From positions 1-52,514 of the forward strand of contig JASJAX010000009.1 in assembly GCA_030066755.1 (NCBI GenBank): DNA of 52,514 nucleotides. The letters run 5' to 3'. The notes below the pieces were generated by a model, which was given only the letters and a program-made list of their open reading frames with translations, was not told where the DNA came from and did not search any database. Both the position numbers and the translations under genes were made by a program. The stretch is from Acidimicrobiia bacterium (GTDB lineage: Bacteria; Actinomycetota; Acidimicrobiia; Spongiisociales; UBA5794). Below are positions 24,430 to 32,704 of this stretch, piece after piece (positions within the stretch are counted from its first letter, which is position 1; each line of letters starts with the position of its first letter).

Positions 24430-26124
24430 ATGAGCGCCGCAGAGCTGATCGAGACCATCCGGAAATCGGTGATCGGAAGCGACGAGGTGGTGGGCGGCCC
24501 GTTTGGTCCGCGTCGTGTGATCTATGCCGACTACACCGCATCGGGCCGTTCGCTGTCGTTCATCGAGGACTACCTCCGCGAAGCCGTCCTCCCGCTGTAC
24601 GCGAACACCCACACCGAGTCGTCCGGGACGGGACTCCAAACGACCCGCTTCCGGGAGGATGCGCGGAACATCATCCGACGCTGCGTCGGGGCCGACGACT
24701 CCCATGCGGTGCTCTTCACCGGATCGGGTTCGACCGGCGCCATCGATCGGATGGTCCGGGTCCTCGGCCTGCGTATTCCTTGCGCGCTCGAAGAGCGGTA
24801 CGAATTGTCCTCCGACATCCCGGCCGCCGACCGTCCCGTCGTGTTCATTGGGCCGTTCGAGCATCACTCCAACGAGCTCCCGTGGAGGGAGTCGATTGCC
24901 GACGTCGTCACGATCGACGAGGACCACGACGGCCACATCGACCTCGAACACCTCGAACGCGAACTCATTCGATTCGCCGACCGCAAGCTCAAGATCGGCT
25001 CGTTCTCGGCGGCGTCCAATGTGACCGGCATCATCTCCGACACCCGGGCGATCGCCGAGCTACTGCATCGCCACGGCGCGCTGTCGTTCTGGGACTTTGC
25101 GGCGGCAGCACCGTACGTCGAGATCGAGATGACGCCGGACGGCAATGAGGCCTACGCCAAGGATGCAGTCTTCATCTCACCGCACAAGATGATCGGTGGA
25201 CCGGGCACGCCCGGCGTGCTCATCGCCCGTAAGGCGCTGTTCAAGAACCGGGTACCAGCAGTGCCGGGAGGTGGAACCGTTGCGTATGTCAACCCACTCG
25301 AACATCGCTACCTCGACGATGTCGAACATCGGGAGGAAGGTGGGACGCCGGCAATCGTGGAGTCGATTCGCGCCGGACTCGTGTTCCAGCTGAAGGAGGC
25401 GGTCGGTACCGACGTCATTCGGGACCTCGAGGAATCCTTCATCCGGCGAGCCATCGAGTCGTGGGAACAGAACCCGAACATCGACATCCTCGGCAACCAC
25501 GAAGCCGACCGTCTCTCGATCGTCTCGTTCGTCGTACGCCACGGAGATCGATACCTCCACCACAACTACGTCGTGGCTCTCCTCAACGACCTGTTCGGAA
25601 TCCAATCGAGAGGCGGCTGTTCGTGCGCCGGCCCGTACGGTCACCGGCTGCTGGGTATCGACATCGATCGTTCACACGAGTTCGAGCGAGAGATCACCCG
25701 CGGCTGCGAGGGCATCAAACCCGGCTGGGTTCGGGTCAACTTCAACTACTTCATCTCCGAGGCGGTCTTCGAGTTCATCCTCGACGCCGTCCACTTCGTC
25801 GCCAACGAAGGGTGGGCGATGCTCCCGCAGTACCGCCTCGATGCCGTGAGCGGACTGTGGCGCCATCGCGACGGACTCGCCGAACCTCCGATGAGCCTGG
25901 ACGACATCGACTACACGACGGGCTCGATGGATTACCGCCATCGGCGCGAGACGGCTCCCGATTCCAATCTGTCTGCCTACCTCGACGAGGCAGCTCGGAT
26001 CGTGTCCGCCGCTCGCGGTGCGCTCCCAGAGCCGCTCGGCAACCCCGACGTGACCGCCGATTTCGAGCATCTGCGGTGGTTCCCTCTTCCTGACGAGATC
26101 CGGGATGAGCTGATCGGCACGTGA
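24430..26124 (+). CDS. Class V PLP aminotransferase / cysteine desulfurase-like
   Basis: This 564-residue fold-type I enzyme carries the class V marks YADYTASGRSL, ANTHTESSG, TGSGSTGAIDRM, EHHSNELPWRE (the stacking His), FDFAAAAP-type WDFAAAAPY and the PLP lysine in ISPHKMIGGPGTPG. RGGCSCAGPYGH gives a Cys in the position expected for desulfurase-like chemistry. It is longer than IscS/SufS by a 130-residue C-terminal extension of unknown role. It lies just before the CstR-rhodanese genes, so a part in sulfur metabolism is plausible. The operator of cstR lies 4 nt after its stop. Confidence 0.82.
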   Translation: MSAAELIETIRKSVIGSDEVVGGPFGPRRVIYADYTASGRSLSFIEDYLREAVLPLYANTHTESSGTGLQTTRFREDARNIIRRCVGADDSHAVLFTGSGSTGAIDRMVRVLGLRIPCALEERYELSSDIPAADRPVVFIGPFEHHSNELPWRESIADVVTIDEDHDGHIDLEHLERELIRFADRKLKIGSFSAASNVTGIISDTRAIAELLHRHGALSFWDFAAAAPYVEIEMTPDGNEAYAKDAVFISPHKMIGGPGTPGVLIARKALFKNRVPAVPGGGTVAYVNPLEHRYLDDVEHREEGGTPAIVESIRAGLVFQLKEAVGTDVIRDLEESFIRRAIESWEQNPNIDILGNHEADRLSIVSFVVRHGDRYLHHNYVVALLNDLFGIQSRGGCSCAGPYGHRLLGIDIDRSHEFEREITRGCEGIKPGWVRVNFNYFISEAVFEFILDAVHFVANEGWAMLPQYRLDAVSGLWRHRDGLAEPPMSLDDIDYTTGSMDYRHRRETAPDSNLSAYLDEAARIVSAARGALPEPLGNPDVTADFEHLRWFPLPDEIRDELIGT

Positions 26125-26128
26125 CGAC

Positions 26129-26148
26129 CTATACCCCCTAGGGTATAG
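26129..26148 (+). promoter_or_regulatory. CsoR/CstR-type operator 1
   Basis: CTATACCCCCTAGGGTATAG is a perfect 8-bp inverted repeat with a 4-bp centre, the textbook DUF156-family site. It overlaps the TATAGT -10 box (26144-26149) of the leaderless cstR transcript, so binding should directly block its own promoter. Confidence 0.85.
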
Positions 26149-26155
26149 TGGCGAG

Positions 26156-26425
26156 ATGGAACTCGACCAAACAACCCTCTCCGACCTCCTCCGTCGCCTG
26201 CGACGCGTTGAAGGACAGATCCGCGGGATTCAGGGCATGATCGAGGACGACCGTGAGTGCACCGACGTCGTCACCCAGTTCGCCGCAGCGATGCGGGCGC
26301 TGGAGCAGGCCGGCTTCAAGTACTTCTCGGCGACCCTGACCCAATGCGCCCTCGACCCCGACCGGGCCGCCGCCAACGGCTACACCGCCGACAAGCTCGA
26401 GAAACTGTTCATGCAGCTTGCGTAG
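26156..26425 (+). CDS. cstR: CstR-like persulfide-sensing repressor (CsoR/DUF156 family)
   Basis: The 89-residue protein is an all-helical DUF156 repressor (LLRRLRRVEGQIRGIQGMIE). Of the CsoR copper ligands Cys-His-Cys, it keeps the two Cys residues (Cys35 and Cys64, 29 apart), but the His position is Thr60. That pattern fits CstR, which senses reactive sulfur species by Cys-Cys linkage, not copper. Two rhodanese genes follow directly, and matching operators lie before this gene and before the first rhodanese. It has a leaderless start 6 nt after TATAGT. A nickel or other metal sensor is less likely. Confidence 0.85.
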   Translation: MELDQTTLSDLLRRLRRVEGQIRGIQGMIEDDRECTDVVTQFAAAMRALEQAGFKYFSATLTQCALDPDRAAANGYTADKLEKLFMQLA

Positions 26426-26441
26426 ATACCCCCCCGGGTAT
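26426..26441 (+). promoter_or_regulatory. CsoR/CstR-type operator 2
   Basis: ATACCCCCCCGGGTAT, with 6-bp perfect arms, begins 1 nt after the cstR stop codon and 39 nt before the rhodanese GTG. The adjacent TATGCT (26441-26446) may be the -10 of a second regulated promoter. Confidence 0.8.
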
Positions 26442-26480
26442 ATGCTCCCCGCCACATACCCACGACACCCAGAGGACACC

Positions 26481-26792
26481 GTGTTCACCAAGACGAAGAT
26501 CGAACAAGTACCGGCCCGGCAGTGGAAGGCCTGGAAGGACGAACACGATGCCGTCGTGCTCGATGTCCGCGAACCCGCCGAGTGGGCGAATGGCCTTCTC
26601 CCCGATGCCGTGACCATGGCAATGAGCCGTGTCGCAACCGAATGGCAGCAGCTCGACCCCACCACTCCCGTGCTCGTGGTCTGCCGCTCGGGTAATCGCA
26701 GCAACTCAGTGGCGCGCGCCCTCGCCAAGGCCGGATTCTCCAAGGTCGCCAACATGTCCGGTGGCATGGTCGCCCTGGGGCTCGCCCGATGA
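26481..26792 (+). CDS. Cytosolic single-domain rhodanese
   Basis: From the GTG at 26481 (VFTKTKIEQV), after AGAGGA, the protein has 103 residues; the track ORF starts inside the operator. It is one rhodanese domain with VLDVREPAEWANG and the active loop VCRSGNRSNS (catalytic Cys near residue 75). CRxGNR-type loops are common in sulfur-carrier rhodaneses. It has no signal peptide. Its stop overlaps the start of the lipoprotein rhodanese (ATGA), so both are made together. Its role is probably persulfide transfer or sulfide detoxification under CstR control. Confidence 0.85.
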   Translation: MFTKTKIEQVPARQWKAWKDEHDAVVLDVREPAEWANGLLPDAVTMAMSRVATEWQQLDPTTPVLVVCRSGNRSNSVARALAKAGFSKVANMSGGMVALGLAR

Positions 26793-27196
26793 TCCGAGGG
26801 CGTTCCCGGTCCATCGCTGCGCTGGCGATCGCGGCATTCGTCGGGCTCGGTGCGTGCGGCGGCGACACCGTCGTCTTCGAGCTGACGGACGCCGTCGAGT
26901 CACAGGAGCTCCTGACCGAGCCCCCGGCCGGTCTCGTCGTCCTGGATATCCGCACACCGGACGAGTTCGCCGAAGGCCACATCGGTGGATCGAGCAACCT
27001 CGACTTCTACGAGCCGGATTTCGCCGCCTCGCTGGATGCGCTCGACAAGGACCTGCCGTACTTCGTGTATTGCCGGTCCGGGAACCGGTCATCTCAGGCC
27101 CTCGAGACGATGAAGGATCTCGGGTTCACCGAGGTGTACGAACTCGACGGCGGCATCATCACGTGGGCAGAGGCAGGGCTACCGATCGACCAGTAG
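26789..27196 (+). CDS. Rhodanese-domain lipoprotein
   Basis: The 135-residue protein begins with a lipoprotein signal (RGRSRSIAALAIAAFVG, lipobox GLGAC with Cys near residue 23), so it is anchored outside the membrane. The rhodanese domain has VLDIRTPDEFAEGHIGGS and the active loop YCRSGNRSSQA with an intact Cys. It forms a cytosol/outside pair with the preceding rhodanese. The last codons, CAG TAG, are the first unit of a CAGTAGC heptamer array, so the repeat supplies the stop codon. Confidence 0.85.
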   Translation: MIRGRSRSIAALAIAAFVGLGACGGDTVVFELTDAVESQELLTEPPAGLVVLDIRTPDEFAEGHIGGSSNLDFYEPDFAASLDALDKDLPYFVYCRSGNRSSQALETMKDLGFTEVYELDGGIITWAEAGLPIDQ

Positions 27197-27236
27197 CCAG
27201 TAGCCAGTAGCCAGTAGCCAGTAGCCAGTAGCCAGA
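27191..27236 (+). repeat. Heptamer tandem repeat array, CAGTAGC
   Basis: Six perfect cagtagc units plus a partial one. The TAG in the first unit is the stop codon of the rhodanese lipoprotein gene. Confidence 0.85.
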
Positions 27237-27247
27237 CCGTACTCGGC

Positions 27248-27308
27248 TGAGACCTGAGACCTGAGACCTGGGACCTGCGACTTGCGACTTGAGACTTGGG
27301 ACTTGTGA
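27248..27308 (+). repeat. Heptamer tandem repeat array, GAGACCT/GCGACTT
   Basis: Units gagacct, gagacct, gggacct, gcgactt, gcgactt, gagactt and gggactt. It is directly after the CAGTAGC array. Confidence 0.8.
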
Positions 27309-27339
27309 CACCCAGGGGACGGTGCAGCTGTCGACCGGG

Positions 27340-27345
27340 TACCCT
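27340..27345 (+). promoter_or_regulatory. Possible leaderless -10 box TACCCT
   Basis: TACCCT ends 8 nt before the ATG at 27354 and there is no ribosome site. Confidence 0.35.
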
Positions 27346-27353
27346 CCCCTCCC

Positions 27354-28262
27354 ATGTGGACCTCGCAGACACCGGACTGGTTCACGCGTGCGCTCGACCG
27401 CATGCCCAACGAGCGGATCGTCGAAGTCGACGGCACCGACATCCACTACCTCGAATGGGCGCAGGTCGGAGCGCCCGGCCTCGTGTTCGTCCACGGTGGA
27501 GCCGCCCATTCACGATGGTGGACCTTCCTCGCCCCCTTCTTCGCCGACGACTGGCATGTCGCGGCACTCGACATCTCCGGTCACGGCGACAGCGGGCGCC
27601 GGCCCGAGTACTCGCATGAGCAGTGGGCCTGCGAAGTGCTCGCAGTCGCGGAAGATGCAGACTTCCCCGGACCACCGGTGGTGGTCGGGCACAGCCTCGG
27701 CGGCATGGTCACGATTCAGACCGCTTCGACGCACGGTGACCGCCTCGCGGGTGCGGTGATCGTCGACTCACCGGTCCGGCGGCCGGACCCTGAGTCCGAG
27801 GAAGGCGCCAGCGGCCGGAGCTTCCGGTCGCCCGGCGTGTACCCAACGCTCGACGAGGCAATGAGCCACTTCCGGCTCATCCCCCCACAGCCGGCCGAGC
27901 ACGACTTCATCGTCGACTACATCGCCCGGAACTCGCTCCACGAGACCGATGCCGGATGGACGTGGAAGTTCGATCCAAAGGTGTTCCAGCACACGCTGCG
28001 ACCACTGCGAGATCAGCTGGCCACCGTCAGTTGCCGGGTTGCCTTGATTCGCGGCGACCTCAGCGTCGTCGTTCCGCCGGACACCGCCGACTACATGTAC
28101 GACCTGATGGGTCGCAGCGCCCCCGTGATCTCGATCCCGGAGGCCCACCATCATCTGATCCTCGATCAACCGCTTGCGTTCGTGTCGGCGCTGCGGACAC
28201 TCCTGGCGGACTGGCAACACTCGATCCCGCGCCGCCTGCGGACAAAACCACACGGGACTTGA
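27354..28262 (+). CDS. Alpha/beta hydrolase
   Basis: The 302-residue alpha/beta hydrolase has the oxyanion region FVHGGAAHSRWW, a strand followed by LDISGHGDS, the nucleophile elbow VVGHSLGGM (Ser near residue 114), an acid residue in LIRGDLSVVVP and His in IPEAHHHLILDQP. It lies in the same broad family as epoxide hydrolases, lipases and haloalkane dehalogenases; the substrate is not determined by visible residues. It probably has its own leaderless transcript because a repeat array separates it from the rhodanese gene. Confidence 0.85.
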   Translation: MWTSQTPDWFTRALDRMPNERIVEVDGTDIHYLEWAQVGAPGLVFVHGGAAHSRWWTFLAPFFADDWHVAALDISGHGDSGRRPEYSHEQWACEVLAVAEDADFPGPPVVVGHSLGGMVTIQTASTHGDRLAGAVIVDSPVRRPDPESEEGASGRSFRSPGVYPTLDEAMSHFRLIPPQPAEHDFIVDYIARNSLHETDAGWTWKFDPKVFQHTLRPLRDQLATVSCRVALIRGDLSVVVPPDTADYMYDLMGRSAPVISIPEAHHHLILDQPLAFVSALRTLLADWQHSIPRRLRTKPHGT

Positions 28263-28322
28263 GGCAACCCCGAACCGGACCGATAGAGTGCAGGACACGG
28301 GCAGAACGCCGAGGAGGAGTAG

Positions 28323-29039
28323 ATGACCAGCGGGCTTCAGAGCCCCCGCCTCAGTCTGGCTGAGGCGTATCTCGTAGCGCAGAGCTTCCTGGGCCACATC
28401 CGCGCCGTTCCCTCACGGGTCGAAGAACCCGTGGATGGAGTCGTGGAGCTCGAAGGCGCCGGGATGATGAGCCGCGTGAAGTACCAGCGCAACCCCATCG
28501 GTCAGGGTGCGATCATCGCCCTGCTCAAAGCCGCCGACAGCGCCGACCTCGACCTCGCCATGTTCTCGGTGACCGGATTCTCCGATTCGGCCATCTCGTT
28601 CGCCGCGAGCCGAGCCATCGCACTGTTCGACCTCACCGCCGACGGAGACGTCGTCCCGGTCACCACGGCCGCACGGGCCATGATGATCGAGGATCCGTTC
28701 GTGTCACCGCTCGATCCGGCGGCGTATACCTACACCGAGCCGGATTTCGAACCTTCGCCTGACGAGGGTGCCGACTTCTTCATCTTCGAGCCCGCTACCA
28801 AGCAGCCGAGTGCAGCCCCGCCGACGTCGTGGCGTGAGTGCCCACGCTGCGGAACGAAGCACCATCAGAGCGCCCAATTCTGTGCCGCATGTGGAACCGA
28901 CCTGACGAAACGTTCCTCGGCGCTACTCCCTGCTGATTCCCCGCCGGCAAAGCCCATCCCGCGGGCCGCACCGGGCGCTCCCACCCTTCGCTGCAAGACC
29001 TGCGGTTCCCACGACATCGAGCTCGTCCCGGGATCGTGA
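28323..29039 (+). CDS. Zinc-ribbon protein with restriction-endonuclease-like N-terminus
   Basis: The 238-residue protein starts after a strong GAGGAGGAG ribosome site. The first 115 residues contain FSVTGFSDSAISFAASRAIALFDL, a pattern I associate loosely with Mrr-type restriction-endonuclease folds, but clear catalytic D-ExK residues are not obvious. After an acidic Pro-rich linker there is a zinc ribbon (CPRCGTKHH...CAACG) and a second CxxC near the end (CKTCG). This layout is seen in uncharacterised actinobacterial proteins. Its stop is 1 nt before the methyltransferase start, so the two are co-transcribed. Confidence 0.6.
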   Translation: MTSGLQSPRLSLAEAYLVAQSFLGHIRAVPSRVEEPVDGVVELEGAGMMSRVKYQRNPIGQGAIIALLKAADSADLDLAMFSVTGFSDSAISFAASRAIALFDLTADGDVVPVTTAARAMMIEDPFVSPLDPAAYTYTEPDFEPSPDEGADFFIFEPATKQPSAAPPTSWRECPRCGTKHHQSAQFCAACGTDLTKRSSALLPADSPPAKPIPRAAPGAPTLRCKTCGSHDIELVPGS

Positions 29040-29040
29040 C

Positions 29041-29835
29041 GTGAATGAACCGTGCGGCTGGGACCCGTCCCAGTACGCGCAGTTCGACGCACCTCGCCTG
29101 CGCCCGGCCATTGAACTCCTGAACCGAGTCGTCCATCCCGGCCCTGCGATCGTCCACGATCTCGGAACCGGGCGCGGCGAGATGGCGCGTGCCATGGCCG
29201 ACCGATGGCCCAGTGCGGAGGTGACCGGATCGGACCTGTCGCCGGAGATGCTCACCGAAGCGGCCACCGTTCCCAGTCGGGTGTCGTGGGAGATCGGCGA
29301 TGTCCGCAATTGGCAACCGGACAGGGGCCACGACGTCATCTACTCCAACGCCGTGCTGCATTGGGTCGACGACCACGCCGAGCTCTTGCCCCGCTTGGTC
29401 TCCTACCTGAATCCGGGCGGCGTACTCGCGATCCAGATGCCGCTCAGCTGGCACGAGCCTTCCCACCAGCTCATGCGAGCGACCCTTGCGACCGGAGGAC
29501 CTGGGGGATCGCCGCTCGGTGATCCGGCTCTGCGGCAGCGCTACGAACGCCCACCCGTCGAGTCGCCGGGCTGGTATCACACAATCCTCGAACCCCACGT
29601 CACCGAGCTCGACATCTGGGAGACCCGGTACTTCCAGATCCTCGACGGCCCGGAGCCCGTGTACGAATGGGTCTCAGGAACGGCACTGCGACCGATTCTC
29701 GAGAGCCTTCAGGGAAGCGAACTGGGCCGGTTCGTCGAGGTCTACCGATCGGCACTCCAGGAGGCGTACCCGTCACGGCCTGACGAGACCACGATCTACC
29801 CATTCGCTCGCTTGTTCATCGTGGCCACACGCTGA
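29041..29835 (+). CDS. tam: Trans-aconitate 2-methyltransferase-like SAM enzyme
   Basis: The 264-residue class I methyltransferase opens WDPSQYAQFDAPRLRPAIELL, the typical Tam N-terminus. It binds SAM through VHDLGTGRGEMA, and has the Tam-specific IYSNAVLHWVDDHAELLPRL and PGGVLAIQMP. Tam methylates trans-aconitate, relieving inhibition of aconitase. The match is by motif only, so another small-acid methyltransferase is possible. The GTG start at 29041 lies 1 nt after the preceding stop. Confidence 0.82.
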   Translation: MNEPCGWDPSQYAQFDAPRLRPAIELLNRVVHPGPAIVHDLGTGRGEMARAMADRWPSAEVTGSDLSPEMLTEAATVPSRVSWEIGDVRNWQPDRGHDVIYSNAVLHWVDDHAELLPRLVSYLNPGGVLAIQMPLSWHEPSHQLMRATLATGGPGGSPLGDPALRQRYERPPVESPGWYHTILEPHVTELDIWETRYFQILDGPEPVYEWVSGTALRPILESLQGSELGRFVEVYRSALQEAYPSRPDETTIYPFARLFIVATR

Positions 29836-29885
29836 CCCGACCACGGACATGGAATCTCCCCGCTGCGCTGCCGGTTGACCCACCC

Positions 29886-30740
29886 ATGGATCCGCCGATT
29901 CACTATCGACTGCGCGGCACCAACTTCGCCGTCTCCCGCATCGCCGATCTCCCCCGACTGATTACCGGTTCGGCCTTGCTCGTCGGCTCGGCGGCACGGG
30001 TGGTTGTCGCCGCCGGCCGACGGGGACGATCCCGGCCGGCAGAGCGGCGCTGGGCACGCTGGGCGGCTCGCTTCCTCGGAGTGCGTCTCGCTATTCGCGG
30101 GATCGAGCACATCGATCAGCGGAGCAGCTACGTCGTGGCCCCGCTCCACGAGGGGTTCGCCGATGTGATCGCCCTCCTCCACCTTCCGCTCGACCTCCGA
30201 TTCGCCGCTCGAGACGAGCTGGCGACGTGGCCTGCGCTCGGCGCCGGGTTGCGCGCCGGCCGCCACGTGCTGATCAACCCGGAGGAGCCGCGAGCAGCTC
30301 TCCGCCGGTTGCTGCGCACGGCTCCGGGAGCCCGTGAGGCCGGTGAGAGCCTCGTGATCTTCCCCCAGGGCTCGCTTCTCGGCATCGAGACCGCGTTCGG
30401 CCGAGGTGCGTTCGCCGTGGCCGAACGGATGAATCTGCCGGTGTTGCCCGTGGTGATCACCGGATCACATCGTGTGTGGGAGCACCCGTTCTCCCCCTTG
30501 GTCCGCTTCGGCGAGCAGATCCATCTCGAGGTGCTTCCACCGGTCGAACCTCCGTTCCCCGGCGCCGACGTCCGTGCCTTGGAACGACAGATGAAACGAC
30601 GTGCGCTGAATTCGGCGGTGCCGGCACGCCGCTACCGACCCGAGAGCGACGGGTACTGGGACGGCTACCGCTTCACCATCGACCCGGACTACCCCGCCGT
30701 GTACGACGCAGTTGCACGCCACCGCAACGCGGTTGGGTGA
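29886..30740 (+). CDS. PlsC-like 1-acyl-glycerol-3-phosphate acyltransferase
   Basis: This 284-residue protein has the acyltransferase HX4D motif as HEGFAD (residues about 83-88), although the usual preceding Asn is Leu (PLHEGFAD). The glycerol-binding motif FPEG appears as FPQGSL, followed by FGRGAFAVAERMNLPVLPVVI. An N-terminal hydrophobic segment (LITGSALLVGSAARVVVAA) would anchor it in the membrane. It probably acylates a lysophospholipid or related acceptor. It ends 4 nt before the glgB stop codon, so the genes converge tightly. Confidence 0.8.
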   Translation: MDPPIHYRLRGTNFAVSRIADLPRLITGSALLVGSAARVVVAAGRRGRSRPAERRWARWAARFLGVRLAIRGIEHIDQRSSYVVAPLHEGFADVIALLHLPLDLRFAARDELATWPALGAGLRAGRHVLINPEEPRAALRRLLRTAPGAREAGESLVIFPQGSLLGIETAFGRGAFAVAERMNLPVLPVVITGSHRVWEHPFSPLVRFGEQIHLEVLPPVEPPFPGADVRALERQMKRRALNSAVPARRYRPESDGYWDGYRFTIDPDYPAVYDAVARHRNAVG

Positions 30741-30744
30741 GCCG

Positions 30745-32631
30745 TCAGGCGTCTCCGCCCGTCGCACCCGAGGAACGTCTCAGGAACAACACGCCGAGCG
30801 GCGGGATACCCAGCTTGAGCGAGTGGGACCGGCCATGCATCGGCACGGCTTCGGGCACCGACGTGCCCCGCGATCCCTTGCCGGTGCCCCAGAAGGCTTC
30901 GTCGTCGGTGTTGAGCACGACCTGCCAGTCGTGATCTCCATCAACGCCGACGCGGTAGTCGTCACGCACCACGGGAGTGAAGTTCGCCACGACCAGGACG
31001 TCCCCATCCGGTCCGTGCCGCATGAACGACAGCACGCTCGAATCAGCGTCGCCGGCGTCGACCCAGGACATGCCGTCCTGGTTGAAGTCGCGGGCATAGA
31101 GCGCCGATTCGGACCGGTAGATCGCGTTCAACGCCTTGGTGAACTCGGCCATGCCCGCATGGTTCGGATGATCGAGCACCCACCAGTCGAGGCCGCGATC
31201 GACACTCCACTCTGAGCGCTGGCCGAACTCGCTCCCCATGAAGAGCAGCTTCTTGCCCGGCAGGGCGTACATGTACGCATACAGGGCCCGCAGATTGGCG
31301 AACTGCTGCCATTCGTCGCCGGGCATCTTGTTGACCATCGAGCCCTTGCCGTGGACCACCTCATCGTGCGACAGCGACAGCACGAAGTTCTCGTCGTATT
31401 GGTACAGCCCGCGGAACGTCAGGTCGTTCTGGTGGTACTTGCGATGGATCGGTTCGCGCTGGAAGTACGCCAGCGTGTCGTGCATCCAACCCATGTCCCA
31501 CTTGAATCCGAACCCGAGCCCGCCGAAGTCGACCGGCTTCGACACTCCCGGCCATGCCGTCGATTCCTCCGCAACGGTGACCGTGCCGGGCATCGCACCG
31601 TAGGCGTCACGATTCAACGTCTGGAGGAACGAGATCGCCTCGAGGTTCTCGTTCCCGCCGTGAACGTTCGGTTCCCACTCCCCTTCCTTGCGGCTGTAAT
31701 CGAGGTACAGCATGGAAGCGACCGCATCGACGCGAAGGCCGTCGATGTGGTACTTGTCGAGCCAGAACATCGCGCTCGACAGGAGGAACGACCGAACCTC
31801 GTTGCGCCCGTAGTTGAAGATCGCGGAGTTCCAATCCGGATGCCAACCCTTGCGCGGATCCGCGTGCTCGTACAGGTGAGTGCCGTCGAAGAACTCGAGA
31901 CCGTGCGGGTCCGTCGCGAAGTGCGACGGGACCCAGTCCAGGATCACACCGATGCCGGACCGGTGGAGCGCATCGACGAGGAACATGAAGTCCTGCGGAG
32001 TGCCGAAGCGGCTCGTCGGGGCGAAGTAGCCCGTCGCCTGGTACCCCCAGGAGGGAAAGAACGGGTGCTCGGTCACCGGCAACATCTCGACGTGGGTGTA
32101 GCCCATATCGACGAGATACCGGGCGAGGATCGGCGCGAGCTCGCGATAGGAGAAGGACTCGGCGCGGCTCTTCTTCCGCCACGATCCAACGTGCAGCTCG
32201 TAGATGCTCATCGGTGCATCGTGGGCGTTGTGGGCTCCGCGGGTGGACATCCACTCCTCGTCGTTCCACTCGTAATCGAGGCCCCAGACGACCGACGCGG
32301 TCTTCGGCGGCACTTCGGCATGGAAGGCGTATGGGTCGGCCTTCTCACGAACGCCACCGGCCGCCGTTTCGATGCGGTACTTGTAGGTGTTGCCCTCTTG
32401 GGCTTCGGGGATGTGACCGCGCCAGATCCCCGATTCGCTGGGGAACAGCTCGTTGGCGTCGGGTCGCCAGCCGTTGAAGTCACCGATGACGCTGACACGT
32501 CGTGCGTTCGGCGCCCACAGGGCAAAATGGGCACCCTCCCCAACGAGATGCGCACCGAGGTGCTCGTACATCCGGTTGTTGGTGCCCTCGGCAAACAAGT
32601 AGATGTCTTGGTCGGAGAGGAAATCGGGCAT
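30745..32631 (-). CDS. glgB: 1,4-alpha-glucan branching enzyme GlgB
   Basis: The 628-residue protein is a GH13 branching enzyme. It has an N-terminal CBM48 module (HFALWAPNARRVSVIGDFNGW), then the barrel with the catalytic nucleophile in GLRVDAVASMLYLDYS, the acid in TVAEESTAW and the third carboxylate in LSHDEVVHGKGSM. The short N-terminus, without the extra first module of E. coli GlgB, is common. It makes alpha-1,6 branches in glycogen in the cytosol. GAAGGA precedes the ATG, and TAGCCT may be its -10. The LacI gene upstream may control it. Confidence 0.93.
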   Translation of the reverse strand: MPDFLSDQDIYLFAEGTNNRMYEHLGAHLVGEGAHFALWAPNARRVSVIGDFNGWRPDANELFPSESGIWRGHIPEAQEGNTYKYRIETAAGGVREKADPYAFHAEVPPKTASVVWGLDYEWNDEEWMSTRGAHNAHDAPMSIYELHVGSWRKKSRAESFSYRELAPILARYLVDMGYTHVEMLPVTEHPFFPSWGYQATGYFAPTSRFGTPQDFMFLVDALHRSGIGVILDWVPSHFATDPHGLEFFDGTHLYEHADPRKGWHPDWNSAIFNYGRNEVRSFLLSSAMFWLDKYHIDGLRVDAVASMLYLDYSRKEGEWEPNVHGGNENLEAISFLQTLNRDAYGAMPGTVTVAEESTAWPGVSKPVDFGGLGFGFKWDMGWMHDTLAYFQREPIHRKYHQNDLTFRGLYQYDENFVLSLSHDEVVHGKGSMVNKMPGDEWQQFANLRALYAYMYALPGKKLLFMGSEFGQRSEWSVDRGLDWWVLDHPNHAGMAEFTKALNAIYRSESALYARDFNQDGMSWVDAGDADSSVLSFMRHGPDGDVLVVANFTPVVRDDYRVGVDGDHDWQVVLNTDDEAFWGTGKGSRGTSVPEAVPMHGRSHSLKLGIPPLGVLFLRRSSGATGGDA

Positions 32632-32704
32632 CGTCGGCGTTCCTTCGCTGATCTCGTGGTGCGTCGTTCAGGCTAACGGGCCACGGCCGCCGGTCCCACT
32701 GCGG

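Noticed and set aside
24340-24951. Upstream part of the 333-residue minus ORF
   Set aside because: It is the reverse shadow of the class V aminotransferase. The membrane protein begins at 24339 or 24360.
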